From Tunturibacter gelidoferens (GTDB lineage: Bacteria; Acidobacteriota; Terriglobia; Terriglobales; Acidobacteriaceae): a DNA stretch of 64,000 nt. The notes beneath the pieces are model-generated. The model worked only from the letters and a program-made list of their open reading frames with translations. It searched no databases and was not told the DNA's origin. The stretch is from assembly GCF_040358255.1 (NCBI RefSeq), contig NZ_CP132938.1, positions 3,410,001 to 3,474,000 on the forward strand, given 5' to 3'. A program made the translations under genes and the position numbers. This document shows, one piece after another, positions 8,118 through 16,908 of the stretch. Numbering within the stretch: position 1 is the first letter of the stretch; every line of letters starts with the position of its first letter.

Positions 8118-8462
8118 CTAATAGTTACGCCAATTACCGAAATTGCCCCAGTTATTAAAGTTACGGAAATTCGCCCAATTGTTCCAGTTGTTAAAGTTCC
8201 CCCACTGCAGCGCCACAAATCGGAGGTCATCTGTGAGTGTCTTCTTGATTGGCGTGGACTGTTCGAGTTCGGATATTCGCTTGCGGACGACGATCAACCG
8301 CTCTTGAAGAGTTGGAATATGGGTGGCAGGGGGAACCGGGACAATTGGCGACGGCATGGCGGGAGCACCCCACAAAAGGCCGAAGGCCAGTGCGAGGACA
8401 GCCCTAATTCGTGATATGAACGAGTTCGGTGACTTGCCAGTCGACTTGAGATTCTCGACCAT
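8118..8462 (-). CDS. RiPP precursor with nine tandem aromatic-X-Asn triads
   Basis: From the ATG at 8462 (GGGAG 11 bases upstream) the peptide has 114 residues; a TTG at 8489 would add nine. Residues about 16-36 form an Arg-flanked hydrophobic segment ending GAPA, like a signal peptide. Residues 50-86 are a charged helical leader (LQERLIVVRKRISELEQ). Residues 87-114 are nine uninterrupted triads of Trp or Phe, any residue, then Asn (five Trp, four Phe), closing with Tyr. Aromatic-X-Asn is the acceptor motif of triceptide/GrrA-type cyclophane peptides. Asn codons alternate AAC and AAT, so the regularity is kept at protein level and is not a recent DNA repeat. The radical SAM gene follows. The product would be exported after modification if the signal segment works. 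Confidence 0.85.
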   Translation of the reverse strand: MVENLKSTGKSPNSFISRIRAVLALAFGLLWGAPAMPSPIVPVPPATHIPTLQERLIVVRKRISELEQSTPIKKTLTDDLRFVALQWGNFNNWNNWANFRNFNNWGNFGNWRNY

Positions 8463-8732
8463 CTGGTGTGCTGCTCCCGTCCCGATCAACAGCCATAGCT
8501 TGTTGAGCGTGCCACAGCCACATGTCCGATCAATACTTTATCTCATGCACGAGGAACTGTCAACGAGAAGCGAATTTAGTACGAAAAACGTTCCTTGGTA
8601 ATTGCCTGTTGGCAAATTCGATTAGACTTTCAGCAGAGTCATCGACCGGATGAGATAGCTATACTGAGTTGACAAATTGCGAGCGCTGAGTCATTGCTGG
8701 CGTTCGCGCAGACATTCAGTCGCGAGGCTCAC
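8463..8732. promoter_or_regulatory. Divergent intergenic region of the RiPP locus
   Basis: The region lies between the precursor gene (leftward) and the methyltransferase gene (rightward). TTGACA occurs at 8669-8674 and TATACT at 8660-8665 on the plus strand, but neither has a well-spaced partner. I can only say that promoters for both directions must lie here. Confidence 0.35.
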
Positions 8733-9530
8733 ATGAGTGGCAACAGCCCAGGTGGCAAAGTCGTCATTGTCGGACTAGGCGTCATCGTCCCGGATCACGT
8801 CACGCTCCAAGCGCAGCGGGCTCTGTCAGCCTGCACTAAGATATTCTCGATCGTGCAGGAACCGACGTTGCTCTGGTTGCCGGCAGCGGCTCATGCCAAT
8901 ATCAGCGTCGTCAACCTGCTACGTCTGTACAAAGAAAATGTTCCTCGGGGCGACAATTACGAAACAGCAGCTCAAATGATCCTCAGAGCGTGTTCCAGCG
9001 GTGCCAGCATCGGCTATGCTACCTATGGAAATCCCATGTGTTATGACAGCGTGTCGCAGGAGTTGGTGCAACACGCACCCGGTCTCGGAATCAAATTAGA
9101 GGTCATCCCAGGGATATCGTCCCTCGACACGATACTGTGCGACCTGCGGGTTGACATGGCTCCCGCATTCCAAATCTACGAGGCCTCTTGGATGCTCGTT
9201 AGCGAAATAAGGCCAGTTCTCACCGCCGCCGTCTTATTATTGCAAATGGGCACGTTCGGCTCGTTCCGGACGCACTACAGTGAGCGGCGAGACGGCAGTT
9301 CGCTTGCGCAACTGGTGGCATACTTGACGATGTTCTATCCGCCCTCGCACAAAGTGACCTTGGTGCGATCCACGGGCGACATATCCATGCCCGCGCGAAC
9401 GAGAGAGTTTAGCATCCAGGATTTGATACTCTCGACCTCGGAAGATCTCAGCGGCGCATCCTTAGTGATCCCTGCGCTGTACGCGCCGCAGACACGAGTC
9501 GATCTGGCAGCAAGAATGCTAGCCGTCTGA
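8733..9530 (+). CDS. Borosin-like SAM-dependent N-methyltransferase (TP-methylase fold)
   Basis: The ATG at 8733 has GAGG 5 bases upstream and gives 265 residues; the TTG at 8694 is less likely. The fold is that of tetrapyrrole methylases: KVVIVGLGVIVPDHVT at 9-24, a YGNP loop at 98-101 and VIPGISSLD near 124-132. The sequence fits the peptide backbone N-methyltransferase branch (borosins, OphMA type) better than porphyrin enzymes: LYKENVPRGDNY places Tyr66, Arg72 and Tyr76, and Tyr98 follows, the positions I recall as the OphMA active site. YEASWMLV and QMGTFG also match that branch. It is stand-alone, as in split borosins. Its neighbour is a precursor peptide gene transcribed the other way, so that peptide is the obvious candidate substrate. 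This is inference. Confidence 0.78.
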   Translation: MSGNSPGGKVVIVGLGVIVPDHVTLQAQRALSACTKIFSIVQEPTLLWLPAAAHANISVVNLLRLYKENVPRGDNYETAAQMILRACSSGASIGYATYGNPMCYDSVSQELVQHAPGLGIKLEVIPGISSLDTILCDLRVDMAPAFQIYEASWMLVSEIRPVLTAAVLLLQMGTFGSFRTHYSERRDGSSLAQLVAYLTMFYPPSHKVTLVRSTGDISMPARTREFSIQDLILSTSEDLSGASLVIPALYAPQTRVDLAARMLAV

Positions 9531-9636
9531 GTGACCTCCAGCCAAACTGACATTTCACCATCCCGCAGCCCATTGAATCCAAGTGATCGAACTGCACAAG
9601 ACGTTTAGGAGTCCAAAATACCTGACACTTGCGGCT

Positions 9637-12600
9637 TCAAGGCAGATTCAGAGTTCTCCAAGCTCGCAGGAGCCGAAGCGAAGTTGAACCTTGATCTTGC
9701 TTACTAGCCTCGATTTTACCAGCGTAGAAATCTGGAATAAGGCTCCATGTGGCCTCTTCCAGGCGGCCGTGTACCAGGACAGTAGTGATTACCTGGATGG
9801 GAAACCCGCCGAGTTGCTTCTCGCCAACGTTGAACTTCACACCGAAGACGGGTCCATCTGCGTTCATGAGGACGCCCGGACCGAGGGCCGCTTCTTCCGG
9901 CTCCGCGAAAAACATCGCTTGTTTCTGCCAAGCAACGGCAAACGACTCTGGCTTCCCTAAATCTGCTGGCTCGGGGTGATAGCCTGAAAATATCCGTTCC
10001 GGATTGGCAGGCACTTGCTGTCGATTCTCCAACTGAAGTCCTTTTTTTAGGTCATGCGACCCGAACCTTGCGATGTGGCCGTCGAGTTGGACAGTGATCA
10101 GGTGTTCGGAATCGTACGCCCGGGTGAATGCCAGCAGGACGATCTGCTCGCGGCCGGTCAGATCATTTTCATTCCCTGCGGGGACTGCCAACGAGTTGAC
10201 CCAACTGGGGGTCGAGGTTGAATCTTGATAATCGTCTATTTTATTGATGACTGTTTTTGGGTCCCACACCATGATTTCGCCCTTGCAGGACCCCGCCGCA
10301 ACTTTCCCGTCCGGCGCAACCGCCAGCGCCGTAATGGTATTACATCCAGTCGCTGCCCAACTTCCGATAAGTTTCTTGCGGTCCAATGCCACGTCTCCAG
10401 CTGTCCCCGTATCAAACCTCCAAATCTGCCATTGTTGTTTGTTTTGGGCCCATGCCGCAGCAAGGTACCTTCCGTCTTCGCTCATGGAGATGATCGGCCG
10501 ACCCGGCCGCGCGATCTCTTCAGGAAAGGTCCATGGCGCGGGCTTATCTTCCTTACCAGAGCGAAATTGTCGACGATGGACCTGAATGGAGTTGATGGAA
10601 CCGGGCGCGCCGATCAATTCAACCCAGGTAAGCGAATCCTTGCCCACGGCCAATTGCAGAACAGTATTTGCCGTGCCGATTTTCTTCGTAGAGTTGTTTA
10701 GAGATTGCCCTCGAAGTGCTGCGTCATGTTGCTCGCCTTGACCGATCTTAAGCGGCTCATTGGTGTTTCCCTTTGCAGGACAAGGCACCGGCGTCTGTCG
10801 CGTACCTTGGTTCGTCGCGACGGACTGGCAATCTGGCGGTGGGCTCACTTTTACCGTTCCGGCGCAGCTCCAGGCGAGACGGCCATCCGGGCCTACGGGT
10901 GAGGGGCCGACAGGTGACAAGGTTTGGTTGTTGGGGCAATTGCCTATCACTTGGCGGGTGACCACATTGCTGGGTGCCACAATAGCCGCCGTGGCAGAGC
11001 CCTTTTCGTTAACCAAGAGCCATTGGTCCTTGAATTGATCCTTGATAGGGGGCAGTTGAGCCTCACTCAGACGCAACTGAGCCGCATAGATGAGCGGGAC
11101 GTCTTTCGATCGACCGCGGTATACCTCCCGGCCTGTTTCGATATTAAATCTCCTGAGATGCTGATCCGTGCTAAGGGTCACAAGATAATCATTTTCGTTC
11201 GAGAATCGCAGCCACGAAACCTGCGCGTCGTGAGGAATTGGATACGTGTCGTAGTCAGGTATTAGGCATGGCATGGGTCGTGGTTTCTGCGCTTTTTGTG
11301 GCTTCGGCAAATTCGTTTGTACGTTTCGCTCCTTGAACACGAAACCATCCCCAGTTCGACTCCCGGCTGCGATGTTTTTTCCTCCAACGGTCAACGAAGC
11401 GACCGCAGTTGAGAGTTGATTCGAGTCTCCAATCGGTGTGCGTGTCGGTGTAGTCGGATCCACGTCATTGACGCATTCCGCCTGGATTCGACCATGCGAA
11501 TCGCCGAGAATCAAAATCTCATTGAAAATGAACGCGGCGGCCTTCACCGAAACTGGATAGTCCGGAAAGTTCTGGTCGACCAGTCTAGCTCTCCTTGTCA
11601 CTTGGGTCTCGCCATTGGGAGACAGCTTGATAGTCTCCAAACAACCGTTAAGGTAAGAAAGAAATAACTCGTCACCCTTGTCGCTGAACTGAGCTACGTC
11701 GACCTCCGCTTTCTGGAGGGAGCAATAGGTGGATTCGAGCCGTCGGGTTTGATCCACGGACGATCCATCATAAAGAGCGAGACCTTCCGAGGTCACGACG
11801 GCCAAACGGTTCGACGGCTCAACGAACGCCATCGCCTTCACCGGACCCTTCAAGTCGGCAAGATGCACCGGAACAGGTTCGCCGCGCATATCTTTGCTCG
11901 GCAAAGCGATGGAAAGGAGTTGAGAAAGAGTTGGGTCAACTTGCGTATTCTTTTTAGTAACGACCAGATATTTGTCGTGAGGACCGAAGAGCACACGGTC
12001 GACCATTGGCAAAGGGATGATCGTATTCTTTTCGACGCCTGTAAGTATCTCAATCTGCCCGTCATACGCAATTGCGGTCTTGTCACTTTCCTTACTTTGC
12101 GCAACATTCGTCGAATTTGCCCTTGTGTGTTCACTAGGCGACATTCCAGGCTCGTTCTTTCTCTCGGAAGGAACCCTTGGCGTTTCAGTGGAAAGCGTGG
12201 AGGATACGCTTAAGAGTTCCCACTCGTCGAGCGGAATCCGGGCTTCCAAGTCGCGGCCCCAGGGCAACGCTTCCGCCAGTAGATGCGCATGGCGCGCTCT
12301 GTCTGCGCGTTCGTCAATTAGGGAATGGGGATTGTTGGCCGCTTCGATATCAGTTACGAGTTCCGTGGTGACATGTGACATCTTGGCAGAGTGCCACGAA
12401 AAGCCAGCAACCACAAGCAGGACGACCGCCGCACCGATCCCGATCGCGCGCCACTTGCGAATGGTTATCAAACGCGCTTCATCAATGCGCTCCTGCTCTA
12501 GCTGTTCTTCCGTCGCGATGCGCTCCTGCTCTAGCCGTTGCTCCTCGGCAATACGCTCTTTCTCGAGCCGATCTTTCTTGGCGTCTCGCATCTTGAGGAG

Positions 12601-14286
12601 TCGCTCGTTCACCACACTCTTGTGGAGAAACTCCATCGTCGCCGCGAAATCCCGCCGATCACGTTCAAGAACAATATTTGGAGGCCCCTTGTATCGTTGA
12701 GCCCACGCCCGAGTCGGACCGAACTTCGACTTCCAATCCTTCAGGGCGTGCAGCTTTGGCCCGGCCAGCAGCTGACCTCTCCCTTGTGCGAAATCATCAC
12801 ACTCATCGGCCAGCCAAATATATTGACGTGCGTCCTCGGCTTCCTCGTCCAGCCATACACGATACTGTTTCCACTGGCGCAACAGGACTTCGTGTGAGAT
12901 GTCGAGCGCGTCCTCGGGATCGAGCACCCTCTTTTTCTGTATCGAGGGAACGAGGAACGTTCGCCCACAGTCGTTGTCGCGGAAGGCGTCCACGACTCGT
13001 TGGAGCTTGTTTCGATCGGCTTCAACCTGGCAGACGATGCTCCACTTCCTTTGCGTGCGGATGGGGAGTCCTTTCAGGTTGCGATCGCCAAGCAATTTGA
13101 ATACCTTGGCTGAGAGCCTTTGCTCATCGCCGTTAAGCTTTAAAAGAATAGAGTCTAGATTCTCGTTCAGACTCCACTTGACGAAGTCTCCTGCTTCTTC
13201 TTCTGGTGCGCCATCCGGTAATAGATTTACCTCGTCTTCCTGATCCTGCTGATTTGGCTCTACTTCACCGCCGTAATCCTCGCCGTTCCGCTCATCGTCG
13301 TCGAGGTTTCGAATGATGGAGTCTGGATTTCCGTTTGCACTCCTCTCTACAAAGTCTCCTTGTAGTTCTTCGGGTGCGCCATGGAGTGAGGAATTCACTG
13401 CGGCTTCGCCATTTTCCGGATCAGTTTCCACTTCACGCCCGTAACCCTGGTCCCACATGCGTCTCAGCGCATGCTGCAGGAGTGGCAGTCCATCTTCGCG
13501 ATCACCGGTCTCGTTTAGGAGGCGCTGGACCACGAATTGCGAGAAATGGATGCCGCGCGCCATCGCCGGCTTTACGATGGCCTCCTCGCATTGCACGCGC
13601 CCCATACGCGGCAGCAGAAACAATCCATCGCTGATCTTCTCAGCCAAGCCGGAAAACTGTGACGCCTGACCCAGATATTCAGACCGCATAGTTATAAGGA
13701 CGAAGCATAGCGAATCGGGATCGTCAGCCGCTTTGATCAGAAGCTTCACGAAAAGCGCCGCTTCATCCGACGGGTCAATTGCGTTTCCCGCTGCCGGGTT
13801 CCCCGCAAAAGTAAACATTTCTTCGAACTGGTCGACAAAGAGTAATAAGGATTTTTGCTGGTACACGGACGTGTCTTCTGTGCCTTTACTCGGGCGATGA
13901 AATGTCGATGTTTTTCTCAGATCCTCGATGATCTCGACAACAGCCTCTGGACCGCATCGCAATCTCGCTTCATAATCAGCGTGCAGGGGCCCTGGGTCTA
14001 AGTTGGATAACCGGGCGAGTGCCGAAGCCAGGTTCCGAATTGGGCTCTGCTCCGGCCGGAGTTCAATTGCCTTCCACGATACATGGGGGCCGTCCTCAAA
14101 AGGCAGCAGTAACGGGAGCAGGCCCGCCCGCACCAGCGATGATTTACCACAGCCGGAATCGCCTAGGACGGCAACGAAGCGCCCGTCCAAAAGGCGCTTC
14201 AAGAGGGCGTCTCTCGTTCGATCCTGCCCAAAGAATATCGAGCTCTCTTCGCGCTCAAAGGAACGCAGTCCGGGATAAGGATTCAC
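9637..14286 (-). CDS. Giant STAND NTPase (nSTAND1-like) with WD40-type repeats
   Basis: This 1549-residue protein opens with NPYPGLRSFEREESSIFFGQ, the usual entry to nSTAND1 domains. Walker A is GDSGCGKS (42-49) and Walker B LLLFVDQFEE (147-156). The usual DREDGLPLLQHALRRMWD segment follows at 262-279. Residues about 282-388 are an unusual acidic tandem duplication inside the NTPase-associated helical region. A charged coiled coil (about 565-605) leads into one membrane segment (about 614-628). The remaining 900 residues form beta-propeller-like repeats (for example GSWAATGCNTITALAVAPDG near the end). It lies 18 bases downstream of the TIR gene in the same direction, so they form an operon. 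STAND proteins of this type sense a trigger through the propeller and oligomerise. I infer a membrane-anchored immune receptor partnered with the TIR protein. Confidence 0.85.
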   Translation of the reverse strand: MNPYPGLRSFEREESSIFFGQDRTRDALLKRLLDGRFVAVLGDSGCGKSSLVRAGLLPLLLPFEDGPHVSWKAIELRPEQSPIRNLASALARLSNLDPGPLHADYEARLRCGPEAVVEIIEDLRKTSTFHRPSKGTEDTSVYQQKSLLLFVDQFEEMFTFAGNPAAGNAIDPSDEAALFVKLLIKAADDPDSLCFVLITMRSEYLGQASQFSGLAEKISDGLFLLPRMGRVQCEEAIVKPAMARGIHFSQFVVQRLLNETGDREDGLPLLQHALRRMWDQGYGREVETDPENGEAAVNSSLHGAPEELQGDFVERSANGNPDSIIRNLDDDERNGEDYGGEVEPNQQDQEDEVNLLPDGAPEEEAGDFVKWSLNENLDSILLKLNGDEQRLSAKVFKLLGDRNLKGLPIRTQRKWSIVCQVEADRNKLQRVVDAFRDNDCGRTFLVPSIQKKRVLDPEDALDISHEVLLRQWKQYRVWLDEEAEDARQYIWLADECDDFAQGRGQLLAGPKLHALKDWKSKFGPTRAWAQRYKGPPNIVLERDRRDFAATMEFLHKSVVNERLLKMRDAKKDRLEKERIAEEQRLEQERIATEEQLEQERIDEARLITIRKWRAIGIGAAVVLLVVAGFSWHSAKMSHVTTELVTDIEAANNPHSLIDERADRARHAHLLAEALPWGRDLEARIPLDEWELLSVSSTLSTETPRVPSERKNEPGMSPSEHTRANSTNVAQSKESDKTAIAYDGQIEILTGVEKNTIIPLPMVDRVLFGPHDKYLVVTKKNTQVDPTLSQLLSIALPSKDMRGEPVPVHLADLKGPVKAMAFVEPSNRLAVVTSEGLALYDGSSVDQTRRLESTYCSLQKAEVDVAQFSDKGDELFLSYLNGCLETIKLSPNGETQVTRRARLVDQNFPDYPVSVKAAAFIFNEILILGDSHGRIQAECVNDVDPTTPTRTPIGDSNQLSTAVASLTVGGKNIAAGSRTGDGFVFKERNVQTNLPKPQKAQKPRPMPCLIPDYDTYPIPHDAQVSWLRFSNENDYLVTLSTDQHLRRFNIETGREVYRGRSKDVPLIYAAQLRLSEAQLPPIKDQFKDQWLLVNEKGSATAAIVAPSNVVTRQVIGNCPNNQTLSPVGPSPVGPDGRLAWSCAGTVKVSPPPDCQSVATNQGTRQTPVPCPAKGNTNEPLKIGQGEQHDAALRGQSLNNSTKKIGTANTVLQLAVGKDSLTWVELIGAPGSINSIQVHRRQFRSGKEDKPAPWTFPEEIARPGRPIISMSEDGRYLAAAWAQNKQQWQIWRFDTGTAGDVALDRKKLIGSWAATGCNTITALAVAPDGKVAAGSCKGEIMVWDPKTVINKIDDYQDSTSTPSWVNSLAVPAGNENDLTGREQIVLLAFTRAYDSEHLITVQLDGHIARFGSHDLKKGLQLENRQQVPANPERIFSGYHPEPADLGKPESFAVAWQKQAMFFAEPEEAALGPGVLMNADGPVFGVKFNVGEKQLGGFPIQVITTVLVHGRLEEATWSLIPDFYAGKIEASKQDQGSTSLRLLRAWRTLNLP

Positions 14287-14304
14287 GAAAATGCCTCGGA
14301 GCGG

Positions 14305-15792
14305 TTATTGCAGGAGAATAGCTTTCAACCTCTGCTCATCTTTACTGCCGGGAGGAGCCGGGAAGGCGATTTTCGTGAAGTCCGGATGGCCCCTTGTCAA
14401 GCGAATAGGTTCGTCGGGAGGATCGACACCGAGGACACGGCCCTTAGTAGCCGACGCGTCCCCCAGTTGTTGGATGGTCTTATCGCACAACTGATAAATC
14501 AGTTGCTCTCCAAAGCTACCCCAGTAGATGACGGTACTGTCGGATTGTGCAAGGGACCTCTCGTCAGCCGAGTTGCCCGGAGCCAAGAACCAAGGAGTAC
14601 GAATTTCGATTCCCCAATCGATCATTCTGAGGAATTGCGGCATCAGTTTGTCGACGTCGCGCTCGGCACATTGCACAAATACTAGTTTTGCCCCAGTTTT
14701 CGCGATCGGTTTTTGTTCGGAGGACGGATCCTCCAAAACTAGGGGTTCGATGTCGTATGCGAACTTTTCGAGGCTAGTTTTGATGTTGCGCACCGGTCCT
14801 CCGTTGGACGGTTTGCGGGCGCGCTCCAGAAGTGATGCCAGCGCGGGATGCCTTACCTTTTTCGCAGGGCTACACCACAGAAACACCCTAAACCCCTTCC
14901 TTCTGATTGACATTGCCGAGATGAGTTGTCGTTCGAACACAGAACGCGTCCAACCTAGTGGTGGAGTATGCTCCGCGTCCGGATCCACAAGGTGGATGGA
15001 ACAGTCGCATTGCTCAAGCAGTTCTTCGACCTGACGGACCCATTCCCTTTCAGGTAAAGCCGGCGTCGGAAACAGAGAGACAATTTCATGCCTAAGAAGC
15101 TCCCCACGCACGCGTCCTTCAGCGATTCCTGCAGTCGTCTCTGCCAGAAAGACGGTTCGGGCAGGATTATTTACTTGAGTAATCTTTTGCTCTTTAAGGA
15201 AAGAGCTCAGATCGCTCACCAGCTTCCTGAATCCGTCTTCTTGATCCAAGCCTCCTGCGTTATAAGGAATCGTGTCCCCAGGACTCTGCGGGTCGGGCTT
15301 GTAGAAAATATATGGAATATGTCCAGCTATCACGTCCGGAACCATGTCGGCCGGATCCTGATTCCGGGGGTCCACGATCCTGACGGGGTCGCCGGGAACG
15401 GGTCGCCGGATCACCCGAAACAATCGCCGGGCTATCTTAGGACCTCTTGTGGAGATTGGGCGCGGCCCGTCGCAGAACCACTTCAGCTCTTTCCGACAAT
15501 AGCTGTCGGAGGAACAGAATGCGGGAGAAGTGATCGCAACGAGGGTTGCCGACCGCCGGACTTCTTCCCTGAGCTTATCCTCGGCGATATCATGGTACGG
15601 GAGCTGATTGTCGAGGAACACTTGGACCGACTTATGTACGCGCTCTCGGAGTATTAGTTCGAGTTCCTTCTGTAACGCTGTCATAAACGCCCGGTCGCCG
15701 GCGTAGACATCCTCGTTTCCTGCCCAGCCGTGACTCAGAAATACGTCCCATTTGAATCGCTGCAGATATCCCTGATCGTTGATTCCGGGCAT
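14305..15792 (-). CDS. TIR-domain protein with C-terminal TIR-like modules
   Basis: The ATG at 15792 has AGGAG 6 bases upstream and gives 495 residues, so it is preferred over the upstream start at 15828. Residues about 13-105 are a TIR domain: FKWDVFLSHGWAG, then VFLDNQLPYHDIAEDKL and LVAITSPAFCSSDSYCRKEL, with Glu102 in the place of the catalytic Glu of TIR NADases. A second region (about 220-340) begins VFLAETTAG and contains CSIHLVDP. A third near 370-450 includes KLVFVQCAERDVDKL and STVIYWGSFGE, both resembling degenerate TIR-like folds. It is the first gene of a two-gene operon with the STAND-WD40 protein, so the TIR is the likely toxic or signalling effector of that receptor. The trigger is unknown. 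Confidence 0.82.
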   Translation of the reverse strand: MPGINDQGYLQRFKWDVFLSHGWAGNEDVYAGDRAFMTALQKELELILRERVHKSVQVFLDNQLPYHDIAEDKLREEVRRSATLVAITSPAFCSSDSYCRKELKWFCDGPRPISTRGPKIARRLFRVIRRPVPGDPVRIVDPRNQDPADMVPDVIAGHIPYIFYKPDPQSPGDTIPYNAGGLDQEDGFRKLVSDLSSFLKEQKITQVNNPARTVFLAETTAGIAEGRVRGELLRHEIVSLFPTPALPEREWVRQVEELLEQCDCSIHLVDPDAEHTPPLGWTRSVFERQLISAMSIRRKGFRVFLWCSPAKKVRHPALASLLERARKPSNGGPVRNIKTSLEKFAYDIEPLVLEDPSSEQKPIAKTGAKLVFVQCAERDVDKLMPQFLRMIDWGIEIRTPWFLAPGNSADERSLAQSDSTVIYWGSFGEQLIYQLCDKTIQQLGDASATKGRVLGVDPPDEPIRLTRGHPDFTKIAFPAPPGSKDEQRLKAILLQ

Positions 15793-16083
15793 GTATGGCT
15801 CCTGATCCCTGGCCGACCGGCCACCCAATCTTCAGGTGACTGCAAGTTGTACCTAACAGGGAATATTTACAGCAGATATCAGTTGCAGTCAACCCTAATC
15901 GGCACAGGGAAGATTCCACGGCCACTGGCGTAGCCGACTTGGTCTTCGATACTGGCGCGGAGGTAAGAAAGCCCCGGCGTGATCTGGGACATCTCCGCCC
16001 TGACTGCCGGAGCGGCGGCTTCCGGTCGTCCGCCACAAATATGCGACGAGCTCCTACCAACGTGGATCAAGGATCATGCTTAA

Positions 16084-16722
16084 CTGATCGTTCAAGCAGG
16101 ACTTGAAAAGGTCGGGCTTGGAACCTGCGGCATCACCGAAGATTGCATCTTCATCGACTACCCTCCTGTGACGGCAGTTTCGCGCTATGCTCTGCCGAGA
16201 GTCAAACTCGAATTCGGAGCGCGATCCACCGGCGAGCCAAGCACCATCCCGCCCGTCCGGTGCGACCTCGAAGAGTCTCTTCCTGAACTGGAGTTTCCCA
16301 GCGCGACTCCGCGAGTCATGAATCTTTGGCTTCTATAGCAGAGGCTAGATAGCCTCCAGTCGAGCGAGGGTCATGGAAGTGTCTTGAAAAGCGTTCACTC
16401 AACCCCTGTCCACCCTGCAGACACTACACCTGAGCTGCGGTCCCCTTTTTCGAGAAGATCCGGCTGACAGATGTTGCGGAAGCGGCCGCCGTTCACAAGA
16501 ACGCATTCTTCGTTGATAAAAGACTCCGAAGGCCAGCGGATCGACTAGCTTGACGCAATCCGAACGGGTTTGAAATTGGTTCCGGAAAGAAGAGCTTACG
16601 ATGCCATGAGCGAAGACTACCAACGGACGATTGCCGATGGACTGCTGCTTGACGATACCGAGACGTTTGAAGACTTGATGGCACACTGCCTCGTCATCCA
16701 GCAGCAAAACCGCATCGGCTGA
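16084..16722 (+). pseudogene. AbiEii/AbiGii nucleotidyltransferase toxin pseudogene
   Basis: Three stretches in different frames add up to an AbiEii-type toxin. The first reads LPRVKLEFGARSTGEP, then VRCDLEESLPELEFPSATPRVM, and hits a stop at 16336-16338 where ERTFWEK would be expected. The second reads AAAVHKNAFFVDKRLRRPADRLA. The third reads LVPERRAYDAMSEDYQRT, then IADGLLLDDTETFEDLMAHC. These match the second half of the family in order. The N-terminal nucleotidyltransferase GSxxxxxD part and the antitoxin AbiEi are not seen. It is dead defence cargo. The rest of 15793-17017 shows no other gene. Confidence 0.72.
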
Positions 16723-16908
16723 TTCCAAAGTCCGCGCTCCAAAGCCAAAACATTCGTATCTGTTCACTCCATGGATCGAACCACCTTTTCATTCCGACGG
16801 GGCTGATTCACGTCCGTCGAAAGGTTTGAGAAGTTAGGACTCCAAGAGTCCTCCCCTGCGCGCAAGAGCCTCCAAAATACTGCATAGTCCAGATGTGCCC
16901 TCATGCTT

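Noticed and set aside
8121..8204. Core of the precursor read as a DNA microsatellite or CRISPR-like repeat
   Set aside because: Codons for the repeated residues vary and there is no exact DNA repeat unit or spacer.
8001..8414. Plus-strand frame over the RiPP precursor
   Set aside because: The minus strand gives a leader, a perfect triad core and a co-directional maturase; the plus-strand product has no such features.
8733..9530. Methyltransferase considered as a cobalamin or siroheme biosynthesis enzyme
   Set aside because: No other tetrapyrrole genes are nearby and the Tyr66/Arg72/Tyr76/Tyr98 pattern fits peptide N-methyltransferases better. A search is still needed to settle it.
15632..16060. 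Minus-strand frames upstream of the TIR gene
   Set aside because: No ribosome site or family resemblance; the TIR gene has a well-placed AGGAG and ATG at 15792.
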